From: Alphaproteobacteria bacterium
GTDB lineage: Bacteria > Pseudomonadota > Alphaproteobacteria > UBA9219
Length of the DNA: 64,000 nt
Reading direction: 5' to 3'
Assembly: GCA_009779745.1 (NCBI GenBank)
Contig: WRDR01000001.1
Span: forward strand, 149,495 to 213,494
The notes beneath the pieces are model-generated. The model had not been told where the DNA came from and searched no databases. It worked only from the letters and a program-made list of their open reading frames with translations. The translations under genes were made by a program, and so were the position numbers. Positions 10,365-18,476 of the stretch are shown here, piece by piece (the stretch's first letter is position 1; each line of letters opens with the position of its first letter).

Positions 10365-10934
10365 ATGGCAAAGTCCGATAAAACAAAAAAGTCTGAAGAC
10401 AGAGAAGAGCACGAAGGCAAAGAGATTATTGAAAAGCTCGTTGGACTTAACCGTGTGACGAAAGTTGTCAAGGGCGGCAAGATATTCAAGATGTCTGCTC
10501 TTGTGATAGCAGGAGACGGAAACGGCAGAGTAGGCTTTGGAACAGGCAAGGCTAAAGAAGTGCCCGAGGCTGTTTCGAAAGCTGCCGGAGTTGCCAAGTC
10601 CAATATGAAGCGTCTGCCTCTAAGAGAAGGGCGTACTCTGCATCACGATGTGATTGGGCGTTACGGCTCAGGCAAGGTTATTCTGCGTTCGGCTCCTGCC
10701 GGTACCGGTATAATAGCAGGCGGTCCTATGCGCGCGCTGTTTGAGGCTTTGGGCATACAAGATGTAGTCGCAAAATCTGTAGGTTCCAGCAATCCGCATA
10801 ACATGATACGCGCGGCATTTGATGCTCTGGGGCAGGTATCCAGTCCTCGTTCTGTGGCGCAGAGACGCGGCAAAAAGGTAAGTGAAATTCTTGGAAAGAA
10901 ACATGCTGCGGAAGAAGCAGTGGCTAAGGAGTAG
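10365..10934 (+). CDS. rpsE: 30S ribosomal protein S5
   Basis: S5 contributes to decoding fidelity. The 189-residue protein contains the dsRNA-binding-like segment [20 protein letters not shown] and then [16 protein letters not shown], plus [19 protein letters not shown]. It ends only 4 bases before rplO, leaving no room for rpmD (L30), which normally sits between them. Confidence 0.96.
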   Translation: MAKSDKTKKSEDREEHEGKEIIEKLVGLNRVTKVVKGGKIFKMSALVIAGDGNGRVGFGTGKAKEVPEAVSKAAGVAKSNMKRLPLREGRTLHHDVIGRYGSGKVILRSAPAGTGIIAGGPMRALFEALGIQDVVAKSVGSSNPHNMIRAAFDALGQVSSPRSVAQRRGKKVSEILGKKHAAEEAVAKE

Positions 10935-10938
10935 TAAA

Positions 10939-11394
10939 ATGAGACTGAATGATTTAAGAGATAATCAAGGTGCTCGCAAGAAGCCTATATGTGTAGGGCG
11001 CGGCATTGGCTGCGGCAAGGGCAAGACCTGCGGACGCGGTGTTAAAGGACAGAAGGCTAGAACAGGCGTTGCTATTAAAGGCTTTGAAGGCGGTCAGATG
11101 CCGCTGATACGCCGTTTGCCTAAGCGCGGTTTTAAGAATATTTTTGCAAAGGATTATGCAGAGATTAATATCGGCCGCTTACAAAAGGCTATTGATGCGA
11201 AAAGGGTTGATATTAAATCCGCTATAGACGCAAAGGTGCTTATGGATAACGGCATAGTGGGTTTTGCAAAAGACGGAGTAAGACTGATTGCCAAGGGAGC
11301 GTTGACTTCTAAGATAGAAATCACAGTCGCCGGAGCATCTAAGGCTGCAATAGCTGCGGTTGAGAAGGCTGGCGGAAAAGTTACTATAGCTTAA
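10939..11394 (+). CDS. rplO: 50S ribosomal protein L15
   Basis: L15 is a late-assembly 50S protein. The start [16 protein letters not shown] at 10939 is the family start; an in-frame ATG at 10882 would overlap rpsE by 53 bases. The glycine-rich N-terminal region ([20 protein letters not shown]) and [18 protein letters not shown] are intact over 151 residues. It is the last gene of the cluster: the next gene, yidD, is convergent, and secY is absent. Confidence 0.96.
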   Translation: MRLNDLRDNQGARKKPICVGRGIGCGKGKTCGRGVKGQKARTGVAIKGFEGGQMPLIRRLPKRGFKNIFAKDYAEINIGRLQKAIDAKRVDIKSAIDAKVLMDNGIVGFAKDGVRLIAKGALTSKIEITVAGASKAAIAAVEKAGGKVTIA

Positions 11395-11419
11395 TTCCAC
11401 ATTTCACTTTTCACATTAA

Positions 11420-11656
11420 TCAAGGCACCGGGTCAAAGCCGCTGCCTCCTAGGGGGCGGCATTTTGAAATCCTCTTTATGCCTAAAACAGTTCCTTTTAT
11501 AACTCCGTGCTTTCTGAGAGCTTCTTTAGTATACTCGGAGCACGTAGGCAGATACCGGCACTGCCTCCCGATAAAAAACGATACGGTATGACGGTAAATA
11601 TCAATAAGAAAACACATAATATTTACTGTTGTTTTTTTTGTTTTGCTGTATATCAT
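11420..11656 (-). CDS. yidD: Membrane protein insertion efficiency factor YidD
   Basis: YidD is a small membrane-associated protein that assists YidC-dependent insertion. The motif CRYLPTCSEYTKEALRKHG is at residues 33-51 and KCRPLGGSGFDPVP ends the protein. The start at 11656 gives 78 residues, the family length; no clear Shine-Dalgarno is visible, so the start is approximate. It is convergent with rplO and divergent from yidC, 36 bases away. In most bacteria yidD precedes yidC in the same direction. Confidence 0.87.
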   Translation of the reverse strand: MIYSKTKKTTVNIMCFLIDIYRHTVSFFIGRQCRYLPTCSEYTKEALRKHGVIKGTVLGIKRISKCRPLGGSGFDPVP

Positions 11657-11692
11657 GCTGCTTAGTCTACAATAACTTACAATGTAAATAAA

Positions 11693-13426
11693 ATGAATAA
11701 TAATATCTTTCTTGCCATAATTATATCTCTCGCTATTTGGATTGGTTTTGATCACTATTTTATTAAACCTAATCAAGATGCTATGAAACGTCAGCAGATT
11801 TCTAAACAGATTCAAGCCACTACCGGTGCGCCTGATGCCGTCTCTTCCGCTGTTTCTCATGAGTTAAAACACAGAGACGAGATTATTGAGGACACTCCCA
11901 GAATCCGGTTTTCTACGAACGCTATACTCGGCTCTTTGAATCTCAAAGGAGCGCGCTTTGATGATGCTGTTTTGAAAGGCTATTTCACGGAAGACGGACA
12001 AAATATAATTCTGCTCTCGCCGGTTGGTTCCGATGATCCTCATAGAGCCTACTATGCGGATTTTAACTGGCTTAGCGGGGATAAGACGCTGAGGCTTCCG
12101 GAGGCATCTACTGTGTGGACTGCGGACAGGCAGGAGATAAAGCCCGGTGTTCCGGTAAGACTCACTTGGAACAGTCCGGACAGGCTTTTGTTCGAGCGTC
12201 TTATTTCCGTTGATGAAGAACAGATGTTCACTATCACTGATTTTGTGACTAATAATTCGGGAAAGGCCGTAACTCTGTTTCCTTACGGTGCGTTGGCAAG
12301 GCATGGCGTGCCTTTCGATTTTCATAATAGTAAAATTATTCAAGAAGGGCCTATCGGAGTTTTTAACGGCACTTTGGAAGAGATCTCTTATGAAAAAATT
12401 ATGGACTCAAAAGAGGGCAGGCACCCTTATAAAACAAAAGGCGGCTGGGTAGGGATTACCGATAAGTATTGGCTTGCGGCTTTGATTCCTCCTCAGTCTG
12501 AACAACTAGCCGCCAGTTTTGCCTACAGCGGTACAGGTGCTAAAAAACAGGAACACGGCTTCTTTCAGGCTGATTACCGTCAGAATGCTGTTGTGATTGC
12601 GCCTGATACTACTGCGGAGGTTACAGCCAGACTTTTCGTTGGAGCTAAGAAAATAGAGCTTCTTGATAAGTATTCTGATGAGTTTTCTATTCCTCATTTT
12701 GACAAGGCTATTGATTTCGGCTGGTTCTATTTTCTTACCAGACCTTTTCTTTATATCCTGACTTTCCTTGAGAGTGCGACCGGCAGTATGGCGTTGGCTA
12801 TCCTTGTGTTCACCGTGCTTTTGAAAATAGTTACTCTGCCTCTTTCTCAGAAGTCTTACAGATCTATGGCTAAAATGAGAGAGCTTCAGCCCGAGCTTAA
12901 ATCTATTCAGGAACGGTTCGGCTCTGACAAAATGCGGCAAAGCCAAGAGATTATGCAGCTCTATAAGCGAGAACAAGTTAATCCTATGTCGGGCTGTGTG
13001 CCGATGTTTATTCAGATACCCATATTTTTTGCGCTGTACAAAGTTTTGTATGTCAGCATAGAGATGTGGCAGGCTCCGTTCTTTGGCTGGATTTCCAATA
13101 TGGCAGAGCCTGATCCTACATCAGTGTTTACGTTTTTCGGGCTTATTCCTATAACGCTTCCCGGCTTTCTGCAAATAGGGGCTTGGCCTGTTATTATGGG
13201 CTTTACTATGTGGCTGCAACAGAAGCTTTCTCCTCAGCCTCAGGACAAGACGCAGGCAAATGTGTTTCTTATTATGCCGTTCCTGTTTACCTTTATGCTG
13301 GCTCATATGCCTGCGGGACTGGTCATTTACTGGACTTGGAGCAATATTCTGGGGATAGGGCAGCAGTGGTATATAATTAAGAATGAAGAGAGAAAGCGCG
13401 GAATAAAGAAAGAACCCGCAAAATAG
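11693..13426 (+). CDS. yidC: Membrane protein insertase YidC
   Basis: YidC inserts and folds inner membrane proteins with or without SecYEG. The 577-residue protein has the Gram-negative layout: an N-terminal membrane segment (IFLAIIISLAIWIGF, residues 4-18), a large periplasmic domain to about residue 350, then five C-terminal membrane segments. Conserved stretches are LPLSQKSYRSMAKMRELQPE and MSGCVPMFIQIPIFFALYKV. It has its own promoter region shared with yidD and ends 49 bases before tRNA-Cys. Confidence 0.96.
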   Translation: MNNNIFLAIIISLAIWIGFDHYFIKPNQDAMKRQQISKQIQATTGAPDAVSSAVSHELKHRDEIIEDTPRIRFSTNAILGSLNLKGARFDDAVLKGYFTEDGQNIILLSPVGSDDPHRAYYADFNWLSGDKTLRLPEASTVWTADRQEIKPGVPVRLTWNSPDRLLFERLISVDEEQMFTITDFVTNNSGKAVTLFPYGALARHGVPFDFHNSKIIQEGPIGVFNGTLEEISYEKIMDSKEGRHPYKTKGGWVGITDKYWLAALIPPQSEQLAASFAYSGTGAKKQEHGFFQADYRQNAVVIAPDTTAEVTARLFVGAKKIELLDKYSDEFSIPHFDKAIDFGWFYFLTRPFLYILTFLESATGSMALAILVFTVLLKIVTLPLSQKSYRSMAKMRELQPELKSIQERFGSDKMRQSQEIMQLYKREQVNPMSGCVPMFIQIPIFFALYKVLYVSIEMWQAPFFGWISNMAEPDPTSVFTFFGLIPITLPGFLQIGAWPVIMGFTMWLQQKLSPQPQDKTQANVFLIMPFLFTFMLAHMPAGLVIYWTWSNILGIGQQWYIIKNEERKRGIKKEPAK

Positions 13427-13475
13427 AATTTGCATTATGCGGGAGAGATTGGTAAGAATTCGGTCTTACAATGAC

Positions 13476-13549
13476 GGCACTGTGGCAGAATGGCTATGTA
13501 GAGGACTGCAAATCCTTGTATTCCGGTTCGATTCCGGACAGTGCCTCCA
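13476..13549 (+). tRNA. tRNA-Cys (GCA anticodon)
   Basis: The cloverleaf is complete. The acceptor stem GGCACTG pairs with CAGTGCC, the anticodon loop CTGCAAA gives anticodon GCA, and the T-arm reads CCGGTTCGATTCCGG. The discriminator is T followed by encoded CCA. It lies between yidC and the convergent PiT gene, with only 5 bases to the latter's stop. Confidence 0.95.
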
Positions 13550-13554
13550 GTAAT

Positions 13555-14550
13555 TTAGAGAAAAACCGCCCTAATCAGCGCATAAGTGCCGCCGGCGATA
13601 AGCATAGTCATTGGAATCGTGAAAACCCAGGCGCAGACTATATTTCCCACAAGCCCCCATTTTACTGCGGAAAATCTGACGGTCGAACCAACCCCCATGA
13701 TTGCGGTAGAAATAATATGCGTAGTGCTGACCGGAATTCCTAATTGCGAAGCAGTCAAAATGATTGCGGAAGCAGAGGTCTCAGCTGCAAATCCGTGAAT
13801 AGGTTTAAGTTTAATTACTCGATTGCCGAGCATGTGGATAATTTTCCAACCGCCTGCCGCAGTGCCTAACGCCATTGTCAAGGCGCAAATGAAAATTACC
13901 CAAAACGGAACATGAAAATCGCTGCCGTCAAGGAATCCGTATGAAATCAACGCTAATGTGATAGTACCTATAGTTTTCTGCGCATCGTTTGATCCGTGGC
14001 TGAACGCCATAGTACCTGCAGAAAACAACTGAAGAATTTTGAATTTTTTGTTTATTCTTTCAGGCATGGATTTTGCAACAATATGCAGCAGCAGCATGAA
14101 CATGAAACCGATGAAAAATCCTAAAATCGGCGAGGAAATCATCGGATAAAAAACTTTATTCATGAACCCTTGAGTTTGTACGACATCAAACCCGCTGTGA
14201 ACTATTGAGGCACCGAGCAATCCGCCGATCAGTGCGTGCGAACAGCTTACGGGAAGCCCAAAATACCACGTTATCAAATTCCAAGCTATAGCCCCGATAA
14301 GTGCGCAAAGAATTACTATTTGAGTGACTGATCCTGCGTCAACTATGCCGGCACCGATAGTTTTTGCAACTGCGACTCCGGCAAACGCTCCGAAAAAGTT
14401 CAAAACCGCGGCAAAAAGAATTGCTTGTCTGGGACTCAAGGTTTTTGTCGATACGACTGTAGCGATTGCGTTGGCTGCATCTTGAAATCCGTTAGTATAT
14501 TCGAAGATTAAAGCCGTGATGATGACTATTATTAACAAAGTTAATTCCAT
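13555..14550 (-). CDS. pit: PiT-family inorganic phosphate transporter
   Basis: This is a low-affinity cation-coupled phosphate permease of the inner membrane. The duplicated PiT signatures are present: GFQDAANAIATVVSTKTLSP near residue 22 and FSHGSNDAQKTIGTITLAL near residue 190. About ten hydrophobic segments span the 331 residues. The ATG at 14550 is preferred over an upstream TTG at 14562. It follows the DUF47 gene by 14 bases, the usual pairing, so the two are probably co-transcribed. Metal-phosphate specificity cannot be read from sequence. Confidence 0.92.
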   Translation of the reverse strand: MELTLLIIVIITALIFEYTNGFQDAANAIATVVSTKTLSPRQAILFAAVLNFFGAFAGVAVAKTIGAGIVDAGSVTQIVILCALIGAIAWNLITWYFGLPVSCSHALIGGLLGASIVHSGFDVVQTQGFMNKVFYPMISSPILGFFIGFMFMLLLHIVAKSMPERINKKFKILQLFSAGTMAFSHGSNDAQKTIGTITLALISYGFLDGSDFHVPFWVIFICALTMALGTAAGGWKIIHMLGNRVIKLKPIHGFAAETSASAIILTASQLGIPVSTTHIISTAIMGVGSTVRFSAVKWGLVGNIVCAWVFTIPMTMLIAGGTYALIRAVFL

Positions 14551-14564
14551 TTCATCATCCAATA

Positions 14565-15200
14565 CTAGTTGTGTTTCAGCATTATCATTAAGACTTCGTC
14601 TGCCACGTCATAGCAGCGGTCAAGCGCACTTTCGATGTTCTTGTGAATGTCGCGCAGTTTAATGACGTCCAGAGTGTCAAATTTGCCCGAAAACAGATTA
14701 TCCAGTGCATCATGAAAAATTCTATCGCCTAAAGCCTCAATTTCTTTCATCCGATGTTTGCTTTCAGCAGCCTCTTTAAGGTGGCTGAGTTTTTTCAAAA
14801 GCCCTATTATATGAGCCATTTCTTGTGTGGCTTTCAGAATTGTCTGCGATTGTTTTTTTATATTTTCAGTAGCCTCATTAATGCGATAAAGTTTCATGTA
14901 AACGCAGGCTTTGATAATTTTTTTAGTAACTTTGTGCATAAGCGCATCGAGAGATTGAATGTCCTCTCTGTCGATAGGCGTTATGAAGGTTTTGCTCAGT
15001 GTTTGCAGCGTTTCTTCGGAAATATGAGTACTTTCATGCTTTAGTTTTTTTGCCTGTTCCACAAAATCATCGTTAATGCCCGATTCGCAGACCTTGACAA
15101 AAAGCTCGGCTGCGTCCCGGCAATTTTTGGCAGAAAGTTCGAAAAGATCAAAGAAGATTTGCTGTTTGGGCGGCATTATTTTTTGCAATAAATTTTTCAC
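14565..15200 (-). CDS. DUF47 (PhoU-like) phosphate transport regulator
   Basis: A 211-residue all-helical cytoplasmic protein of the DUF47/PhoU-like family, commonly encoded just upstream of PiT permeases and thought to modulate phosphate uptake. Family features are the heptad-rich helices and FITPIDREDIQSLDALMHKV near residue 90. The start is GTG at 15200, fixed by AAGGAG seven bases upstream. It forms a two-gene unit with the downstream PiT gene. Confidence 0.88.
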   Translation of the reverse strand: MKNLLQKIMPPKQQIFFDLFELSAKNCRDAAELFVKVCESGINDDFVEQAKKLKHESTHISEETLQTLSKTFITPIDREDIQSLDALMHKVTKKIIKACVYMKLYRINEATENIKKQSQTILKATQEMAHIIGLLKKLSHLKEAAESKHRMKEIEALGDRIFHDALDNLFSGKFDTLDVIKLRDIHKNIESALDRCYDVADEVLMIMLKHN

Positions 15201-15267
15201 GCAGGACTCCTTTTGCTTTGGTTAGCTGAATACTAAAGCAAACATAAGGAAAACAAAAGAAATATTT

Positions 15268-15765
15268 TTAGTCCTTGGGGGTATCTGAGAGTTTAGCAAC
15301 CTGAGCCTCTCTCCAGTCTGCGATCTTTTTATGCAGGGACGGGTCTGATACTCCTATTATGGAAACTGCCAGCAGTGCTGCGTTTTTGGCTCCTGCCGTG
15401 CCTACGGCCAGCGTTCCTACAGGAATTCCGGCAGGCATTTGAACTATTGACAGCAACGCATCTAGTCCGTCCAGAAATTTCCCGGGCAGAGGCACTCCGA
15501 GTACAGGCAAAGGTGTCATGGCTGCTACTACGCCCGGAAGAGCTGCGGCAACGCCTGCGCCTGTTATGAATACTTTAACGCCTCTGTTGGAAGCTTCTTG
15601 AACGTACTGCGTCAGATAGGGCAGGCGGCGGTGCGCTGAAATAACTTTTGCCTCATGCGGAATATTGAATTCCTCTAAGACCATGGCTGCGTTCTTCATA
15701 ATCTCCCAATCAGATTGGCTTCCCATGATAATTGCTGCTTGAATTTTGTTTGAAATATCAGTCAT
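15268..15765 (-). CDS. purE: N5-carboxyaminoimidazole ribonucleotide mutase PurE
   Basis: PurE (class I) converts N5-CAIR to CAIR in purine synthesis. The 165-residue protein has MGSQSDWEIMKNA near residue 14, the catalytic-loop VISAHRRLP and GVPLPGKFLDGLDALLSIVQ, followed by MPAGIPVGTLAVG. The purK partner is not adjacent. The gene stands alone, convergent with nothing and divergent from the GGDEF gene. Confidence 0.94.
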   Translation of the reverse strand: MTDISNKIQAAIIMGSQSDWEIMKNAAMVLEEFNIPHEAKVISAHRRLPYLTQYVQEASNRGVKVFITGAGVAAALPGVVAAMTPLPVLGVPLPGKFLDGLDALLSIVQMPAGIPVGTLAVGTAGAKNAALLAVSIIGVSDPSLHKKIADWREAQVAKLSDTPKD

Positions 15766-15882
15766 TTATACAGCCTTTCCTTTTATTTATATTAGAGATT
15801 AACCTGATTTTCACTGATTTAGTGTATAGTACAATATTATTATTAAGTATATCATTTATTTTATATTTTTGGCGATTTTGTT

Positions 15883-16479
15883 ATGGACGATTTAAAAAAA
15901 CTAGAAAATCTTTTTGATTTTAACCTTTTGGACAAATACCAATTAGAGGCTTTGGAGAACTTAGCCTCTGAGGTGAGCCTTCTTAAGAGAAAAAACGAAG
16001 CTCTGTTGAAAAAAGTTCAAGAGTATGAACAGCAGGAAGGGGCTTCCGCTATCTTGTCTCATAACGACTTCAACCGGGAAGTTGCCCGTATGCTGGCGTT
16101 TGACGAGAGATACGGGGGGACCACCAGCATATTGTATTTTGACTTTTCCGGACTTGAAAAACTCTCTGACACAAAAGAGGCTGTTTACAGAGATTTTGTG
16201 AAAGCTATATCCGATACTCTTGTTTCTCATGTAAGAAAATCAGATATAGTAGGCAGAGTCGCTAAAAGCGAATTCGGAATACTGCTGCTTAGATGTGAAA
16301 ATGATTTTGCTTGGAGTAAGGCCAGAATTCTGGCGGCTTTGCTGGAAGAGGCTCTTTTTTATGTAAGCAATGCTCATAACGAAACTCTGAAAATCAGCTA
16401 TGGAGCCTATACCTTTGGAGAAAAAGAAACCGCTCTTTCCGGGCTGAAAAAAGCAGCTAAGGCTCTTACAAGTGTTTAA
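15883..16479 (+). CDS. Degenerate GGDEF-domain protein
   Basis: A 198-residue soluble protein with an N-terminal coiled coil (about residues 15-50) and a GGDEF-like fold. The fold is recognised from HNDFNREVARMLAFDERYGG, YFDFSGLEKLSD, VRKSDIVGRVAKSEFGILL and ISYGAYTF. The active-site signature GG(D/E)EF is replaced by AKSEF, so diguanylate cyclase activity is improbable. A structural or nucleotide-sensing role is more likely. It sits divergently from purE. The fold assignment is confident; the function is open. Confidence 0.78.
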   Translation: MDDLKKLENLFDFNLLDKYQLEALENLASEVSLLKRKNEALLKKVQEYEQQEGASAILSHNDFNREVARMLAFDERYGGTTSILYFDFSGLEKLSDTKEAVYRDFVKAISDTLVSHVRKSDIVGRVAKSEFGILLLRCENDFAWSKARILAALLEEALFYVSNAHNETLKISYGAYTFGEKETALSGLKKAAKALTSV

Positions 16480-16544
16480 TGGGGGTTTACAAAGGAACTC
16501 TGATTGTCTATATGTAGCACAACAATTTTTATGCGGGAAATAAA

Positions 16545-16874
16545 ATGAGACGCAAAAGCAAATCCGGCAAGACAACTCCGATTGAAACAAAACAGCTTCA
16601 AGACCCAGAGCACTTTGTTACAAGCCAGCTTGATGTTGACGGCGTAAACGATTACATCAGGCTGCTTCGCTCTCCGTTCAAAATATTCTGGCTGAACATT
16701 TTCATCGGCGTAGCACGAGGACTCGGCTTTACGGTTGGAACAGCCGTTGTGCTGGCGATAGTATACAAGCTGCTCAAACACATGATCTCAATGAACATTC
16801 CCTATATTACAGAAATGCTGCGCGAATTTCTCGAAACAATCCAGCCCGTAACCGGAGGAAGTCCGGGGTTTTAG
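16545..16874 (+). CDS. DUF5665-like small membrane protein
   Basis: A 109-residue protein with a basic N-terminus, one clear membrane segment (about residues 50-75, IFIGVARGLGFTVGTAVVLA) and a short amphipathic C-terminus. The pattern FWLNIFIGVARGLGFTVG resembles the DUF5665 family, whose function is unknown. GGGAAATAAA precedes the ATG as a weak ribosome-binding site. It lies 65 bases downstream of the GGDEF gene and may share its transcript. Confidence 0.62.
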   Translation: MRRKSKSGKTTPIETKQLQDPEHFVTSQLDVDGVNDYIRLLRSPFKIFWLNIFIGVARGLGFTVGTAVVLAIVYKLLKHMISMNIPYITEMLREFLETIQPVTGGSPGF

Positions 16875-17052
16875 AGCATATCACTTTTGCTCGATATTCC
16901 AACGCTATATTACCGGACTATGCCCTCACTATCTGTAATTTCTTAAGTTTTTAAAAGTTTTCATATTGCATTAAATAGTGTTACGATGTTAGTATATATG
17001 CAAATTATAGTTATTTAACATTTTTTAAACTAACTAATTTTTTGAGATTAAA
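16875..17052. other. AT-rich intergenic stretch upstream of the radical SAM gene
   Basis: This holds no gene that I can support. It includes TTGCAT at about 16974 and TAGTAT/ATATAT further on, which may contain the promoter of the following gene, but spacing is not clean. Confidence 0.3.
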
Positions 17053-18144
17053 ATGCATATTCCAAACCATGTTTTGACCGATGCCGTGATGAAGCTGCGT
17101 GAAAATACGCCGTATTTCGAGGCACCGCTCCGCACATGGCAGAACGCGGGATTGCTGCAAATCAACTTGGTGACATCGGGCTGCCGGAACGCCTGCTCGA
17201 TGTGTAATTATGTCCGCAAAGACCGGGTTATGGACGAAAAGCAGGTCATGTACGAAATGGCTCGTGCGTTTGATTCCGCAAAACATCCTTATGACAGGGT
17301 TTTGCTTGGCACATTCGGCAGCATTCTGGATCCGCTTGAATCTCCAAGGAATGTCGTCGGCAAAATGCTTGACTATGTCGCAGAAAATCACACTGGCACT
17401 GTAATTTTGGAAACGCACTGCACCACAATAGACGACAAAACTCTGGACTGGGTGCGTGAACGGCTTGGAGACCGCAAAATCGCGATTGAAATGGGGCTGG
17501 AATCATCAGATTCATATGTGCAGAACAAAATTTTGAACAAAAATATAAGCAATAACGCATTCAGACAGGCCATCGACACCATTCATAAGCATGATATGCT
17601 TGCTAGTGCGAATGTGCTTGTTGGCGGGCCGGTTATGAACACTGCGGAAATCATGAAATATGCAATCCAGACTGCGCGCGACGCAGTTGCATGGGGCTGC
17701 GATGATATAATCCTGTTTCCATTGAACATAAAGCCTTATACGCTGACAGAATGGCTGTATGAACGTGATATGTGTCTGCCTGTATCAATGCATACATTTC
17801 ACCGCGTGCTGGAGACATTGGTGCAAGACACACCTGTTGCATGGAAGCTGCATACTGCATGGTACGGCGACCATCAACATGGTGACGTGATAACAGCCTC
17901 TGCTCCGGTGTGCTGCAAAAAATGCGAGCCGGAATTCGTCGAATTTAACCGACAGCTGAATAGAACGTTTGGCATGCCGGATCGTGCCGCAGTCCTGCAG
18001 GAAATGTTTGCTAACTTCAAAGTTCCAGACTGCGGCTGTGCGGATATCACCTATGAATTAGCCCCCCCCCCCTTAAGTTTGGAAGCACGCACCAGAATTA
18101 TGGTAGGCACAGTGAAAAAGCAGCTTTTACAGGCTAATTATTAG
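17053..18144 (+). CDS. Radical SAM protein, RaSEA/Elp3-like
   Basis: A 363-residue radical SAM enzyme. The [4Fe-4S] motif is CRNACSMC at about residues 45-52 (Cx3Cx2C), followed by LLGTFGSILDP and IAIEMGLESSDSYVQNKILNK, a SAM-barrel pattern. Extra cysteines near the C-terminus (CCKKC, CGC) suggest a second metal or auxiliary cluster. The overall pattern resembles the tRNA-modifying archaeosine radical SAM family (TIGR01210), but the substrate cannot be assigned. A run of 11 C at 18062-18072 lies in the last 30 codons. The gene ends 122 bases from the tRNA-Glu integration site. Confidence 0.72.
   Translation: MHIPNHVLTDAVMKLRENTPYFEAPLRTWQNAGLLQINLVTSGCRNACSMCNYVRKDRVMDEKQVMYEMARAFDSAKHPYDRVLLGTFGSILDPLESPRNVVGKMLDYVAENHTGTVILETHCTTIDDKTLDWVRERLGDRKIAIEMGLESSDSYVQNKILNKNISNNAFRQAIDTIHKHDMLASANVLVGGPVMNTAEIMKYAIQTARDAVAWGCDDIILFPLNIKPYTLTEWLYERDMCLPVSMHTFHRVLETLVQDTPVAWKLHTAWYGDHQHGDVITASAPVCCKKCEPEFVEFNRQLNRTFGMPDRAAVLQEMFANFKVPDCGCADITYELAPPPLSLEARTRIMVGTVKKQLLQANY
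18062..18072 (+). repeat. Poly-C tract (11 C) inside radical SAM coding region
   Basis: Eleven consecutive C residues encode part of an Ala-Pro-Pro-Pro stretch near the C-terminus. Tracts of this length mutate readily by slipped-strand mispairing; a one-base change would replace the last 25 or so residues. Confidence 0.85.
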
Positions 18145-18266
18145 CAATGTTATCACGACACTCTTAAAAAGCGCAGAAACGTGTGTTTTCGAACTTGCAG
18201 ATGGAAGGGGCAAGTCTTAGATATTCCTTGAGAAAACCGATGGCTTGCCGCCCGAAGCTCCGAAGG

Positions 18267-18316
18267 GTGGCGTCCCCTACGGGATTCGAACCCGTGTTAC
18301 CACCGTGAAAGGGTGA
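18267..18316. repeat. Left attachment repeat: displaced 3' end of tRNA-Glu
   Basis: These 50 bases are identical to 31107-31156, inside and just beyond the intact tRNA-Glu gene. On the minus strand they encode only the 3' half of the tRNA (anticodon arm to CCA). This is the original 3' end left behind when the element inserted. It marks the left edge of the 12.9-kb island and is not a functional tRNA. Confidence 0.93.
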
Positions 18317-18334
18317 AATCCACACATTTTCCCT

Positions 18335-18461
18335 TGCTTCCCGAAAAATCATTTTTTACGCTATTGCTTGATTTTTATGGAGTTTTTTGTTTACTAAAAG
18401 GAGAATGCCGGGTACAATGTCGACTGGTTTTTGCTTCCCAGTGCTTCCCATATGCTTCCCA
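18335..18461. repeat. TGCTTCCC repeats at the left end of the island
   Basis: TGCTTCCCG is at 18335-18343 and TGCTTCCCA at 18432-18440, 18442-18450 and 18453-18461. The last two form TGCTTCCCATATGCTTCCCA, which recurs exactly at 31028-31047 near the right end. Placement next to both att repeats and just upstream of the integrase start suggests integrase arm-type or excisionase binding sites that also overlap the int promoter. The binding role is inferred. Confidence 0.65.
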
Positions 18462-18476
18462 GAAAGGATTTCACCT

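Noticed and set aside
10882..10938. Longer rplO start
   Set aside because: It would overlap rpsE by 53 bases and lacks homology; the ATG at 10939 gives the family start.
18267..18316. A tRNA-like sequence on the minus strand
   Set aside because: Only the 3' half of tRNA-Glu is present, with no 5' acceptor or D-arm, so it is the displaced att copy.
18387..18476. An upstream ATG for the integrase
   Set aside because: It lacks a ribosome-binding site and would translate the TGCTTCCCA repeats; the ATG at 18477 has AAAGGA and starts the homology.
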